A DNA stretch of 64,000 nt from Xanthobacter dioxanivorans (GCF_016807805.1 NZ_CP063362.1:2407001-2471000); one strand, 5' to 3'; counted from the stretch's first letter, positions 1 through 9,884 are shown. Made by a program: numbers and translations. Notes: generated by a model from the letters alone, not told the origin.

Positions 1-1137
1 ATCGGCGCCGTCCGGCGCACGTTCGCCCCATGGGCGGACCCGACGAAGAAACCCTTGATCCGCTTCGAGAACGTGGTGAAGCGCTTCGGCGATTTCACCG
101 CCGTGGATCATGTGAGCCTCGACATCTACGAGCGCGAGTTTTTCGCGCTCCTCGGCCCGTCCGGCTGCGGCAAGACCACGCTCATGCGCATGCTCGCCGG
201 CTTCGACGAGCCCTCGCAGGGCCGCATTACCCTGGCGGGAGAAGACCTCGTGGGCGTGCCGCCCTACCGGCGGCCAGTGAACATGATGTTCCAGTCCTAC
301 GCCCTGTTCCCGCACATGAACGTCCAGGACAACATCGCCTTCGGCCTCAAGCAGGACAAGATGTCGAAGGCCGACATCGACGCCCGCGTCGAGGAGATGC
401 TGACCCTCGTCAAGCTGGAGAAGTTCGCCAAGAGGAAGCCGCACCAGCTCTCCGGCGGCCAGCGCCAGCGGGTGGCCCTCGCCCGCTCCCTCGCCAAGCG
501 CCCCAAGGTGCTGCTGCTCGACGAGCCGCTCGGCGCCCTCGACAAGAAGCTGCGCGAGGAGACCCAGTTCGAGCTCATGGACCTGCAGATGGACCTGGGC
601 ATGACCTTCCTGATCGTGACCCACGACCAGGAGGAGGCGATGACGGTGGCCGACCGCATCGCCGTGATGAATCACGGCGTCCTCGTGCAGGTGGCCCCGC
701 CCTCGGAGATCTACGAGCAGCCCGCCACCCGCTACGTGGCGGACTTCATCGGCGAGGTGAACCTCATCGAGGGCACCATCACCGAGGCCGGCCCGGACGA
801 GACGCACCTCACCTCCTCGGTGACGCGCTTCCCGCTGGTGGTGACGCAGGGCGTCGCGGCCAAGGCGGGCGATCCCGCCTGCCTCGCCATCCGCCCGGAG
901 AAGCTGCGCATCTCCCTCGATCCGCCGGCTGACCTGGCCGAAAACTGCTTCCAGGGCGAAATCTGGGACATCGGCTATCTGGGCGACCTCTCCATCTACC
1001 ATGTGGAGCTGCCCTGCGGCACCCGCATCAAGGTCTCGCAGCCGAACCTGTCGCGCGTGGTGGCGCGGCCCATCAGCTGGGACGACAAGGTGTGGGTGAC
1101 GTTCGCGCCCCATGCCGGCGTCCTGCTCACCCGCTAA
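1..1137 (+). CDS. potG: Putrescine/polyamine ABC transporter ATP-binding protein PotG (5' end outside window)
   Basis: ATPase subunit that powers uptake of putrescine or a related polyamine through the PotH/PotI permease. The frame is open from base 1, and the peptide before the internal TTG at 55 (FAPWADPTKKPLIRFENV) resembles the usual PotG N-terminus, so the true start lies left of the window. Seen in order: Walker A GPSGCGKTT, signature LSGGQRQRVALARS, Walker B VLLLDEP, switch His in THDQEEA, then a C-terminal TOBE-like region. The permease gene potH follows after 14 bases and potI overlaps potH. The binding protein gene potF is absent downstream and would be expected to the left. Family assignment is firm; the exact substrate is inferred. 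Confidence 0.9.
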   Translation: MGAVRRTFAPWADPTKKPLIRFENVVKRFGDFTAVDHVSLDIYEREFFALLGPSGCGKTTLMRMLAGFDEPSQGRITLAGEDLVGVPPYRRPVNMMFQSYALFPHMNVQDNIAFGLKQDKMSKADIDARVEEMLTLVKLEKFAKRKPHQLSGGQRQRVALARSLAKRPKVLLLDEPLGALDKKLREETQFELMDLQMDLGMTFLIVTHDQEEAMTVADRIAVMNHGVLVQVAPPSEIYEQPATRYVADFIGEVNLIEGTITEAGPDETHLTSSVTRFPLVVTQGVAAKAGDPACLAIRPEKLRISLDPPADLAENCFQGEIWDIGYLGDLSIYHVELPCGTRIKVSQPNLSRVVARPISWDDKVWVTFAPHAGVLLTR

Positions 1138-1151
1138 CCCTGGAGGCGCAC

Positions 1152-2069
1152 ATGGCCATGGCGGGTGAAAAGGGCGGGGGCCGCTGGTTCGTGATCGCGG
1201 TGCCCTATCTGTGGCTGCTGGCGCTGTTCCTGGCGCCGTTCCTCATCGTCTTCAAGATCTCCCTGTCGCAGGACGTGGTGGCCCAGCCGCCCTACGAGCC
1301 GCAGCTCGATCTTTCCCAGGGCTGGGCCGGCATCACCCAGTTCCTGTCGGGCCTGAGCTTCGCCAACTACGGCTACGTGCTCGATTTCTCCAACGAGTTC
1401 CTGGAGGCCTACGGCTCGAGCCTGGTGATCGCGTCCATTTCCACCATCCTGCTGCTGGTGGTGGGCTATCCCATCGCCTACGCCATGGCGCGGGCGCCGC
1501 GCTCCATCCAGCCGACCCTGCTGATGCTGGTGATCCTGCCCTTCTGGACCTCCTTCCTCATCCGCGTCTATGCGTGGATCGGCATCCTCTCGCCGGAGGG
1601 GCTGCTCAACCAGGCCCTGATGGCCCTGGGCGTGATCGACACGCCGCTGGAGATCCTCAACACCAACCTCGCCGTCTATATCGGCATCGTCTATTCCTAC
1701 CTGCCGTTCATGGTGCTGCCGCTCTATTCGGCGCTGGAGAAGCTGGACCTGACGCTTCTGGAAGCCGCCGCCGACCTCGGCTGCCCGCCCTCCAAGGCGT
1801 TCTGGACCATCACCTTTCCGCTGTCCCTGCCGGGCGTGGCGGCAGGCGCGCTGCTCTGCTTCATCCCGGCGGTGGGCGAGTTCGTGATCCCGGATCTGCT
1901 CGGCGGCTCCGACACGCTGATGATCGGCAAGTCCTTGTGGACGGAGTTCACCGTCAACCGCTCCTGGACGGTCTCATCCGCGGTGGCGGTGCTGCTGCTG
2001 CTGGTGCTGGTGGTGCCCATCGTGATCTACCAGAACATCCAGCAGCGCGAGCTGGAGGCGGGACGATGA
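1152..2069 (+). CDS. potH: Polyamine ABC transporter permease PotH
   Basis: Inner-membrane permease subunit of the polyamine importer, 305 aa. The N-terminal membrane segment is followed by a long periplasmic loop and further hydrophobic segments. The EAA coupling loop (EAAADLGCPPSKAFW) lies near residues 200-215, where the PotG ATPase docks. The ATG at 1152 follows a GGAGG-like site (tggaggcgcac). An upstream in-frame GTG at 1092 would overlap potG and give an unlikely arginine-rich start. The last base of the gene is shared with the potI start (ATGA overlap), which implies translational coupling. Confidence 0.9.
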   Translation: MAMAGEKGGGRWFVIAVPYLWLLALFLAPFLIVFKISLSQDVVAQPPYEPQLDLSQGWAGITQFLSGLSFANYGYVLDFSNEFLEAYGSSLVIASISTILLLVVGYPIAYAMARAPRSIQPTLLMLVILPFWTSFLIRVYAWIGILSPEGLLNQALMALGVIDTPLEILNTNLAVYIGIVYSYLPFMVLPLYSALEKLDLTLLEAAADLGCPPSKAFWTITFPLSLPGVAAGALLCFIPAVGEFVIPDLLGGSDTLMIGKSLWTEFTVNRSWTVSSAVAVLLLLVLVVPIVIYQNIQQRELEAGR

Positions 2070-2884
2070 AAAAGGGCCTCACCTGGTTCAACGTCACGGC
2101 CATCGTGCTCGGCTTCGCCTTCCTCTACATCCCGATCCTGCTGCTGGTGATCTATTCCTTCAATGATTCACGGCTCGTCACCGTGTGGGGCGGCTTTTCC
2201 ACACGGTGGTACTGGTCGCTGCTGGAGAACGAGCAGCTCATCGATGCCGCCTGGGTGACGCTGCGCATCGCCTTCTTTTCGTCGCTGGTGGCCACCGTGC
2301 TTGGCACCATGGCTGCCCTCGCCCTCACCCGCTATGGCCGCTTCGGCGGGCGCACGCTGTTCTCGGGCATGATCTACGCGCCCCTCGTCATGCCGGAGGT
2401 GATCACCGGCCTCTCTTTGCTACTGCTGTTCGTGGCGGTGAACTTCGATCGCGGCTTCTGGACGGTGCTGCTCGCGCACATCACCTTTACCATGTGCTTC
2501 GTGGCGGTGGTGGTGCAATCGCGCCTCGTCACCTTCGACCGCACGCTGGAGGAGGCGGCCCTCGACCTCGGGTGCCCGCCGTTCCAGACCTTCTTCAAGA
2601 TCACCCTGCCGCTCATCCTGCCGGCGGTGGTATCCGGCTTCATGCTGGCCTTCACCCTGTCGCTGGATGATCTGGTGATCGCCAGCTTCACCACGGGGCC
2701 GGGGGCGACGACCCTGCCCATGCGCATCTATTCGCAGGTGCGCCTAGGCGTGACGCCGGAGATCAACGCGGTCTGCACCATCCTCATCGCCATCGTGACG
2801 GTGGTGGTGATCATCGCCTCCATCGTGACCAAGCGGGCGGAGAGCCAGCGCGAGGCCGAAGAGCGGGCGGCGATGAAGGGGTAG
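2066..2884 (+). CDS. potI: Polyamine ABC transporter permease PotI
   Basis: Second permease subunit of the polyamine importer, 272 aa, with an N-terminal membrane segment (FNVTAIVLGFAFLYIPILLL) and the EAA loop EEAALDLGCPPFQTFF near residues 160-175. The ATG at 2066 overlaps the potH stop. The protein ends in a charged tail (KRAESQREAEERAAMKG). The operon ends here: the next 180 bases are AT-rich without a convincing gene, and the next remnant is on the other strand. Confidence 0.9.
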   Translation: MKKGLTWFNVTAIVLGFAFLYIPILLLVIYSFNDSRLVTVWGGFSTRWYWSLLENEQLIDAAWVTLRIAFFSSLVATVLGTMAALALTRYGRFGGRTLFSGMIYAPLVMPEVITGLSLLLLFVAVNFDRGFWTVLLAHITFTMCFVAVVVQSRLVTFDRTLEEAALDLGCPPFQTFFKITLPLILPAVVSGFMLAFTLSLDDLVIASFTTGPGATTLPMRIYSQVRLGVTPEINAVCTILIAIVTVVVIIASIVTKRAESQREAEERAAMKG

Positions 2885-3068
2885 GTGAATCAGTCGGGGC
2901 AAGGGGGCTAATTGTTTGATTGATTTTTGATTTGCCTTAGCCAAAATATTATAAAATTTATATTGATGTATTTGGCGCGCCAGCTGCAAAGTTTTCCGGG
3001 CTCTATAAATGCAGTGTTTGAAAGTTCGCCTATTAATTTATAAAATCCATTTCTTCAACATACGCAAG

Positions 3069-3700
3069 CTATCCTGAATCTCCTTGGCATGCGCCTCGGC
3101 CGTCAGATTGTCTGGTTCTAAAATAGATATCATCATATTTATAGTATTAAATTTCAGTAAATGTGTGATATAGTTTTTTGGAAGGTGGAGTGTCTTTGCC
3201 CTCTATCCTTCCATATCCGCAGATATATATTTTTTGGGCGCTCATATTCCCCCAAATTAATGAAGATGTTATTTCTTTTGCATTTGCGGGTGCTGGCCGA
3301 TCAATGGTGAATGCCGCCAAATCAATGGCGGGGTCGGTGATACTACGGTCGCTTTGGTTTCGCTGCCATTCGGGTTTTGAAAGTAGACTGATAATCTGAT
3401 CCGCCAATTTTCATCGGATAATTCAATGCAGTGTCGCGCGGTCAGGATGGTGCGACTGTCCACCAGGAGACCCGTGCGCGTCCTGTGCGCTACATCAATC
3501 CATTTTCCACCCTTTTTCTCTTGTATTGTTCCACCTATCCTTTGGATTTCGTTGGATATCGCGCTTTTGGGGTCGACTCTTGCGCCTCTGATGATCGCAT
3601 GTGCAGATTCGGGACAGAAAAGAAAGAAATAGCAGAAAGCAATTGCCGGCGCGAACCTGGAGCGAAAAAGTCCCAGCCTTCCTGAACGAATTCTACTCAT
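3069..3700 (-). pseudogene. Decayed secreted trypsin-like (S1) serine protease
   Basis: Remnant of a secreted chymotrypsin-fold protease. The reading starts at ATG 3700 with a signal peptide ending around SAHA, directly followed by IIRGARVD, similar to the Ile-led mature N-terminus of trypsins. The histidine motif is LTARHC (usual TAAHC). Near 3335 the frame shifts: one missing base separates TVVS from ITDPAIDLAAF, which holds the triad Asp. The second frame continues through ICGYG, hits a stop at 3147-3149, and nine codons further in the same frame reads GRGACQGDSG, the serine motif, followed by another stop at 3069-3071. All three triad motifs are thus present in order but are interrupted by a frameshift and stops. 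The region is AT-richer than its neighbours. No partner genes are visible. Confidence 0.7.
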
Positions 3701-3977
3701 GATGCGTCCCGGTGCCAAGTTTCCGAAAAGTTAGGTCGCTTTCCCCTTCGCGCAATACCCAAACGGGTTAGTTGTTAGGCCGCGAGAGGTCGCGCAGCAT
3801 CCGCGAGCCCGCAAGGTCCGATGCGTGCCGGTCGCCCTGGGGCCGGTACATGCGTGCAGCCCGTCCAACGGCCAGCGCGGCGTCCCCAGCAGCGTGCCCA
3901 GACGCGGTAGGCCGGAGGTCGCCGGCAGGCAGAGCCGACGCGAAGCGCCGGTGTGGAAGGGCAGGCCTCCGCCGGCC

Positions 3978-6044
3978 CTACCGCCCCTCGCGCACCCAGG
4001 CGGCGGTGAGGGCGCCGAGGAGCAACAGCAGGCCCGAGAGGCCGGCGAACAGCGGGAACAGCCCGATGCCGCGCACCACCGAGACGTCGCGGGTGCGAAG
4101 CCCCATCCAGTCCTCCCCGGCGAGCCGGTCGGAGGAGGAGACCTGCACCACCCGCGGCACCGATCCGCCGAGCTCCGACAGCCGCCACACGCCGCCCCCC
4201 GTGGCCGCCGCCACCGGGGCGAGCACGTCGCGGGTGCTGGTCACCTCGGCGAACTCCTTGGGGTTCAGCGGGCCGATATTGGCCAGGGCGGTGAGCGTGC
4301 CGTTGGCGGCGCGCCACAGGCCGAGCTCGTCGGCGGGCGTGGAGGCGCGCCACAGGCCCGGCTCCACCTGGGCGAGGGTGAGGGTGCGCAGGGCGCCCGA
4401 GGGGGTGGTGACGGTGGCCTGGGGCACGCTCTCGCCCATGGTCTGGCGTTCCACCACCAGGTCGCGGCCGGAGACGGTGAGCTTCAGCCGCTCCTCCTCC
4501 AGATCCGGCTCCTTCATGAGCCAGTGGGAGAGGCGGCGCAGAAGGTCGATGTGCGGGCCGCCGCCCTCGTAGCCGCGCGCCCACAGCCAGATGTGGTCCG
4601 ACAGCAGGAGGGCGACGCGGCCCTCGCCGACCCGGTCCACCAGCAGCACCGGCTTGTCGCCGGGGGCGCTCATCAGGCTGGTGCCGGAGCGGGCCTGGGC
4701 GTCGATCACCCGGAAGAAGCGGCTCCAGTGGGGCGGATCGCTCTCCGAGCCCGGCAGGGCGCGGGTGACCGGATGGCGCTTGCCGGGGTCGGTGAGGCGG
4801 GCGTGGAACGCGCCTTCCGTCGCCTCGCCTCTCGGCACGCCCGGCAGGATCTCTTCCAGCGGCGTGTTGTAGAGCGAGCCCGTGTCGATGAAGTCGGTGC
4901 CGGCCGCCACCAGCACCGCGCCGCCGGCGCGGACGTAGCGCACGATGTTGTCGAAATAGACCTGCGGCAGCACCCCCTGCTGGGAGTAGCGGTCGAAGAT
5001 GATGAGGTCGAAATCCTTGATCTTGGTCTGGAACAGTTCGCGCGTCGGGAAGGCGATGAGCGACAGTTCGTTGATGGGCGTGCCGTCCTGCTTCTCCGGC
5101 GGGCGCAGGATGGTGAAGTGGACGAGGTCCACGTTGGCGTCGCTCTTCAAAAGGTTCCGCCAGGTGCGCTCGCCCACGTTGGGCTCGCCGGAGACGAGGA
5201 GCACGCGCAGCTTGTCGCGCACGCCGTCGATGGAGACGGCGGTGCGGTTGTTCACCGGCGTCAGCTCGCCGGCCAGCGGCGGCACCTCGAACTCGACGAT
5301 GTTGGCGCCGGCATGGGTGATGTCCACCTCCACGCTGGCGCTGCGCCCGGTGGTGACGATGGGCCGGGCGATGACCTCGCCGTCGCGGCGGATGGTGACG
5401 GGCACGCGGGCGTCGGCGGCGGTGCCTTCGTCGGTGACCCTGTAGGTGATGGTCTGCTTCTGGCCGACGATGCCGAAGCGCGGCGTCTTCTCCAGCGCCA
5501 CCCGCCGGTCGCGCTCGCCGGCGCGGCCGGTGATCAGCGCGTGGATGGGCGCGGAGAAGCCGAGGGCCTGGGGCTTTTCGGGCGTGTCGTGCACCCGCCC
5601 GTCGGTGATCATGATGGCGCCGGCGACGCGCTCCGGCGGCACGTCGGCAAGGCCCGCCGAGAGGGCCGAGAACAGGCGCGTGCCGTCCGCCGAGCCGTCG
5701 CCGCTGTCGGCGTCGATGGTGCGGACCTCGACCCCGGAGAGCTGGCCGAGGCGGGCGGTGAGGGCGGCGCGGGCGGCCTCCGTCTGCTGCGTGCGGTCGC
5801 CGAAGGACTGGCTGGCGCTGCGGTCCACCACCACCGCCACCACCGAGCTCAGGGGCTCGCGCTCCTCGCGGGTGAAGGAGGGGTTCGACAGGGCCAGCAG
5901 GCCGACCGCCAGCGCCAGGGCGCGGAACACGGCGCCGCGGGTGCGGGAGAACAGCAGGAGCCCCGCCAGCACCAGCGCCACCGCCGCGATGGCGATGAGC
6001 ACCGGGAGGGAGACGAACGGGGAGAAGGTGAGGCCGTAGCTCAT
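3978..6044 (-). CDS. Membrane protein with VWA-like and glutamine-amidotransferase-like domains (last gene of MoxR operon)
   Basis: 688 aa protein encoded last in the moxR-DUF58-BatA/DUF4159 operon. Two N-terminal membrane segments (about residues 10-55) are followed by a VWA-like region with a DRSAS metal-site motif and a later TDG (about residues 67-170). The central part contains DLIIFDRYSQQ and a Gly/Ala-rich strand typical of the amidotransferase-like fold without a nucleophile Cys that I can point to. It ends in a C-terminal membrane segment and the short tail WVREGR. The start at 6044 is 34 bases after the upstream gene stop. In this family such proteins accompany MoxR ATPases and are thought to help assemble or stress-proof envelope complexes; the exact role is unknown. 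Confidence 0.75.
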   Translation of the reverse strand: MSYGLTFSPFVSLPVLIAIAAVALVLAGLLLFSRTRGAVFRALALAVGLLALSNPSFTREEREPLSSVVAVVVDRSASQSFGDRTQQTEAARAALTARLGQLSGVEVRTIDADSGDGSADGTRLFSALSAGLADVPPERVAGAIMITDGRVHDTPEKPQALGFSAPIHALITGRAGERDRRVALEKTPRFGIVGQKQTITYRVTDEGTAADARVPVTIRRDGEVIARPIVTTGRSASVEVDITHAGANIVEFEVPPLAGELTPVNNRTAVSIDGVRDKLRVLLVSGEPNVGERTWRNLLKSDANVDLVHFTILRPPEKQDGTPINELSLIAFPTRELFQTKIKDFDLIIFDRYSQQGVLPQVYFDNIVRYVRAGGAVLVAAGTDFIDTGSLYNTPLEEILPGVPRGEATEGAFHARLTDPGKRHPVTRALPGSESDPPHWSRFFRVIDAQARSGTSLMSAPGDKPVLLVDRVGEGRVALLLSDHIWLWARGYEGGGPHIDLLRRLSHWLMKEPDLEEERLKLTVSGRDLVVERQTMGESVPQATVTTPSGALRTLTLAQVEPGLWRASTPADELGLWRAANGTLTALANIGPLNPKEFAEVTSTRDVLAPVAAATGGGVWRLSELGGSVPRVVQVSSSDRLAGEDWMGLRTRDVSVVRGIGLFPLFAGLSGLLLLLGALTAAWVREGR

Positions 6045-6078
6045 GCCCGGTCACCCGCGCGCGGTCGGCGATGCGGCC

Positions 6079-8925
6079 TCATTGCCCGAGCCTTTCCAGC
6101 AGGGCCGGCACGTGCACCTGGTCCGCCTTGTAGTTTCCGGTCAGCACATACATCACCATGTTGGCCCCGGCGCGGAAGGCGATCTCGCGCTGGCGCGGCT
6201 CGCCGGGGGTGAGGGGCAGCAGCGGATCGCCGTTGCGCGAGACCGCCCAGGCGCCGGCCAGGTCGTTGGAGGTGATGATGACGGGGGAGACGCCGTCGCC
6301 GGCGCGGGCCGGGCGGTCCGCGTCGTCGTCGCGGGCGGTGGGCAGGGCCTCCACCCAGGTCGTGCCGCCGGTGAAGCGGCCTGGGAAGTCCTTGAGCAGG
6401 TAGAAGGCCTTGGTGAGCACGTGGTCGCGCGGCACCGGCTCCAGCTCGGGAATGTCGAGGCGGGAGAGGATCTCCTTCAGCCGGGCGCCCGCCGCGGTGA
6501 GCGGCGCGCCCGGGGCCCCGCCCGATTCGATGGCGTCGCGGGTGTCGAAGATCACCGTTCCGCCCTGCTTCATGTAGGCGTCGATGCGGGCGAGCACGGC
6601 CGGAGGCGGCACCTGCGTGTCGGGCAGGATCGGCCAGTAGAGCAGGGGGAAGAAGGCCAGCTCGTCCTTGGCGATATCCACCCCCATGGCCTCGCCCGCC
6701 TGCAGCGCCGTGCGCTGGCCGAGGAAGGTGGCGAGGCCGTCGAGGCCGGCGCGGGAGATGTCGTCCACCTCGCCAATGCCGGTGGCCACATAGGCGAAGC
6801 GCGTCTGCACCGTGGCCTTGAGGGCGAAGTCGGCATCGTCGGCGCGGGCGGGGGCGGGCCCCGCGGCGAGGCCGGCACCGAGGACGAAGGCCACGAGAAC
6901 GGCCGCGGCGGCGCCGCGCTTCACGCCGCTCCCGGCCCCGGGGCCGCCCATGCGCGACAGGCCGCCGGCGAGGAACAGCACGGCGAGCGCGTCCAGCAGC
7001 AGCAGCCCCATGGCGCCGACGAGAATGCTGCCGCGCAGGTCGCGCGGCGCGCTGTCCTGCAGCGGCTCCACCCGGCCGCCGAGGGCGGAAAGGTCGAGGC
7101 GCTTCGGCCGGTCGTCCGGCAAAAGCGCGTTCACCGCCAGGAGCCCGTCGGGCGGGCCGTAGAAACCGGGGGGATGGTCGGCGCCGGCGCGGCCGGCATA
7201 ATTGGAGGGCAGGGCATGCACGGTCGGGTCGGCGGGCCGGAAGGTGCCGAAGCCGTCCAGCACCCGTGCCGGGGGCAGGGCGGCCACGTCCGGCCGGTTG
7301 GCGGCGCGGGCGGCGGCGTCGGCCGGCGCGGCCTCGGCCGGGGGCGGGGCATCGGACAGGGCGATCACGCGGCGCAGCATTTCCACGAAGGTGCCGGACA
7401 GGGGCAGGTTGGACCAGGACGTGTCGCCGGTCACATGGAACAGCACCAGCGCGCCCTTGCCCCGCCGTACACCGGTGACCAGGGGGGTGCCGTCGGCCAG
7501 CGTCGCCCAGGTGCGTTCGCCCAGCGTCCCGTCCGGCTCGGCCAGCACCTGCCGGTTCACCGTCACGTCGTCGGGCAGGCGCACGTCGCGGAACGGCCCT
7601 TCGGGGGTGAGGGCGCCGAGCTTCTGCGGCGTCTCCCACGACAGGGAGCCGCCGAGCACGCGTCCGCCCCGCCGCAGCTTCACTGGCAACAGGTCGTCCT
7701 GCGCGTTGGCGAGGCGCGGGCCGGCGAAGCGGATGAGCACGCCGCCCTCCTCCACGAAGCGGGCGAGGCGGGTGCGGGTGGCGGGCGGGATGGTGCCCAC
7801 GTCGGTCAGCACCAGCACCGGCAGGCGCTGCTCCAGGAAGCGATTGATGTTCTCCGTCGCCGACCCGCTCTCGGCCACCCTCAGGTCGGCGAACGGCCCG
7901 AGGGCGCGGGAGAGGTAGTAGGTCGGCGCGAGCAGGGGCTGGCCGGTGTCCGTGCTGGTGCCCGAGACGATGCCGACGGTCCTCCGCCGCCACCTTTTGT
8001 CGAGGAGCTGCACCGCACCGGCCGAGTGCTCGCCGGAAATCTCCAGCCGCGCCACCTCGTTGCGGATTTCCACCGGCATGTCGAAGCGGGCTTCCGTCTC
8101 GCTCGAGCCCTCGGGGAAGGTGAAGGGGACCTCGCCGAGGGAGAGGCCGCGCATGTCCCGCGCCGCCACCTGCCCGGCGCGGGGAGCGCCGCCGTCCGGG
8201 CGCAGCACCTTCACGGTGAGCGCCTCGGCGCCGTTGTCCGCCCCGGCCAAGGCGAGGGGGGCGGCGACGCCACCGCCCACCACCAGCAGCCGGCCGGCGC
8301 CGCCGAGGGCGGCGAAGCCCTGGGCGAGGTCCGGGTCGGCGCCGAGGTCCACGCCATCGCAGATGAACACGATGCCGGCCTCCGGCTCGCCGCCGAGCAC
8401 CCGCTGGGCCAGCGCCAGGGCCTCGCGGCGGGCCGGCCCGTAGGGCACCGGCTCCAGCGAGCGCAGGCGATCGCGGGCGGCGGCGGGGGTGAGGAGGGTG
8501 GCGTCCCGCGGCACGTCGCCGGTGGGAATGAGGGCGACGCCGCGCCCGTTGGTTTCCGCTTCGTCGATCAGCGCGCCGGCGGCGTTGCGCCGGGCGTCCC
8601 AGCTCGCCGCCGCCGGCCAGCCCTGGTCGATGATCAGCACCAGCGGCCCGCCGCGCGCGGGCGCCGCCGCCGGCGGGTTCCAGATGGGTCCGGCCGCGGC
8701 GAGGATGATGAGCGCCGCCAGCAGCAGCCGCAGCGCGGTGAGCCACCACGGCGTGCGCGCCGCGCTCTCTTCCTTGGGCGCGATGCCGAGGAGCAGGCGC
8801 ATGGGCGGGAAGGCCATTTCGCGCGGCTTCGGCGGCACCACGCGCAGCAGGAACCACAGCAGCGGCAAAGCGAGGAAGGCCGTGAGCAGCAGTGGGGCGG
8901 AAAAGGCGAGGGGGAGGCCGAACAT
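6079..8925 (-). CDS. BatA/DUF4159 domain membrane protein
   Basis: 948 aa. The N-terminus (about residues 1-80) is a BatA-type module with two hydrophobic helices around the PPKPREMAFPPMRLLLG segment. A VWA-like region starts at LVLIIDQGW. After a further membrane helix near residue 650 and a signal-like hydrophobic stretch, the C-terminal 210 residues match the DUF4159 pattern (TRFAYVATGIGEVDDISRAG, then FFPLLYWPI and GGTVIFDTRD). The ATG at 8925 overlaps the stop of the DUF58 gene by one base. Known context: DUF4159 proteins are regularly coded with MoxR and DUF58 in alphaproteobacteria. No biochemical activity is assigned. Confidence 0.8.
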   Translation of the reverse strand: MFGLPLAFSAPLLLTAFLALPLLWFLLRVVPPKPREMAFPPMRLLLGIAPKEESAARTPWWLTALRLLLAALIILAAAGPIWNPPAAAPARGGPLVLIIDQGWPAAASWDARRNAAGALIDEAETNGRGVALIPTGDVPRDATLLTPAAARDRLRSLEPVPYGPARREALALAQRVLGGEPEAGIVFICDGVDLGADPDLAQGFAALGGAGRLLVVGGGVAAPLALAGADNGAEALTVKVLRPDGGAPRAGQVAARDMRGLSLGEVPFTFPEGSSETEARFDMPVEIRNEVARLEISGEHSAGAVQLLDKRWRRRTVGIVSGTSTDTGQPLLAPTYYLSRALGPFADLRVAESGSATENINRFLEQRLPVLVLTDVGTIPPATRTRLARFVEEGGVLIRFAGPRLANAQDDLLPVKLRRGGRVLGGSLSWETPQKLGALTPEGPFRDVRLPDDVTVNRQVLAEPDGTLGERTWATLADGTPLVTGVRRGKGALVLFHVTGDTSWSNLPLSGTFVEMLRRVIALSDAPPPAEAAPADAAARAANRPDVAALPPARVLDGFGTFRPADPTVHALPSNYAGRAGADHPPGFYGPPDGLLAVNALLPDDRPKRLDLSALGGRVEPLQDSAPRDLRGSILVGAMGLLLLDALAVLFLAGGLSRMGGPGAGSGVKRGAAAAVLVAFVLGAGLAAGPAPARADDADFALKATVQTRFAYVATGIGEVDDISRAGLDGLATFLGQRTALQAGEAMGVDIAKDELAFFPLLYWPILPDTQVPPPAVLARIDAYMKQGGTVIFDTRDAIESGGAPGAPLTAAGARLKEILSRLDIPELEPVPRDHVLTKAFYLLKDFPGRFTGGTTWVEALPTARDDDADRPARAGDGVSPVIITSNDLAGAWAVSRNGDPLLPLTPGEPRQREIAFRAGANMVMYVLTGNYKADQVHVPALLERLGQ

Positions 8926-9884
8926 CAGGCGGGACCTCGCGAGACAAAGGCGCGTCCGCCGCCCTTGGGCGCGGCGGACGCGGTGCCGCCGGCGCCCATG
9001 CGCATATGGAGGGCGAGCAGCAGCTCGCTCGCCGGGCGGTCGGTACGGTGCACGGTGAAGCTCCAGCCCAGCCGCTCGGCGGCGGCGCGGATGCGGGCGC
9101 GGTGCTCCACCAGCTTCAGGTCATAGTCGGCGCGCCAGCTTTCCGCCCGGCCGACGGTGAGCCGGTCGCCGCTCTCCGGTTCGCGGAACTCAATGCGGCC
9201 GGAGAAGGGGAAGGTCTCCTCCGCCGGATCCACGATCTGCACCAGATGGCCCTGCGCCCCGGAGGCCGCGAGCAGCTCGATGCGCTCCGCCACCTCCGAC
9301 GCCGGGCTCCAGAAGTCGCCGAGCAGCACGATCTCCGACAAGGGCGAGGGGGCGAAGGGCGGCGGCAGGCTGGCCGGCAGGCGCGGGGCGAGCACCACCG
9401 ATTCGGCCATGCGCTCGGCGATGCGGCGGTTGGCGGACGGGCGCATCATCTCCGGCATGCCCACGCGCTCGCCGCCCTTGACCAGCAGCTCGGCCAAAGC
9501 GAAGGCGATGATGAGGGCGCGCTCGCGCTTCGGTGCCTGCCCGCGGGAGGCATAGTCCATGGACGGGGACAGATCGGGCCAGATCCACACCGTGTGGGCC
9601 GCCTCCCATTCGCGCTCGCGCACATAAAGATGGTCGTCGCGCGCCGAGCGCCGCCAGTCCACGCGGTTGGCGGGCTCGCCGTCGATGAAGCGGCGGTACT
9701 GCCAGAAATTCTCGCCCGAGCCGGCGCGCCGGCGCCCGTGCAGTCCGTGCTGCACGGTGAGCGCGATGCGCCGCGCCTCCAGAACCAGGCGCGGCATGGC
9801 GGCGGCAAGGTCCGCGGCGGCAAGGGCGGCCTGCTCGACGGAGCGGTGCGCCGCGTCCGGCACCTGCGGCTGGCCGGCGCTCAC
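8925..9884 (-). CDS. DUF58 domain-containing protein
   Basis: 319 aa soluble-looking protein carrying the DUF58 core: ENFWQYRRFIDGEPANRVDW followed by RRSARDDHLYVREREWE (about residues 60-100), then a VWA-type strand (WIWPDLSPSMDY) with a DLSPS metal-site-like motif. It starts at GTG 9884, which overlaps the moxR stop by four bases (GTGA), so it is probably translationally coupled to MoxR. DUF58 proteins are the standard partner of MoxR ATPases. The predicted role is as adaptor between the ATPase and the membrane proteins encoded downstream. Confidence 0.88.
   Translation of the reverse strand: MSAGQPQVPDAAHRSVEQAALAAADLAAAMPRLVLEARRIALTVQHGLHGRRRAGSGENFWQYRRFIDGEPANRVDWRRSARDDHLYVREREWEAAHTVWIWPDLSPSMDYASRGQAPKRERALIIAFALAELLVKGGERVGMPEMMRPSANRRIAERMAESVVLAPRLPASLPPPFAPSPLSEIVLLGDFWSPASEVAERIELLAASGAQGHLVQIVDPAEETFPFSGRIEFREPESGDRLTVGRAESWRADYDLKLVEHRARIRAAAERLGWSFTVHRTDRPASELLLALHMRMGAGGTASAAPKGGGRAFVSRGPA

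Noticed and set aside
55..57. TTG as the potG start
   Set aside because: The frame is open to the window edge and the upstream peptide resembles the normal PotG N-terminus, so the gene starts outside the window.
3038..3136. A 32-codon minus-strand frame (MMISILEPDNLTAEAHAKEI...) at the end of the dead protease
   Set aside because: It overlaps the GACQGDSG remnant in another frame, lacks a ribosome site and has no known relative; too short to support alone.
6043..9126. A 1027-codon open frame on the plus strand (and similar long plus frames from 3825)
   Set aside because: It is antisense to the BatA/DUF4159 and DUF58 genes and reads as a Gly/Ala/Arg/His-rich composition; in GC-rich DNA such shadows are expected.
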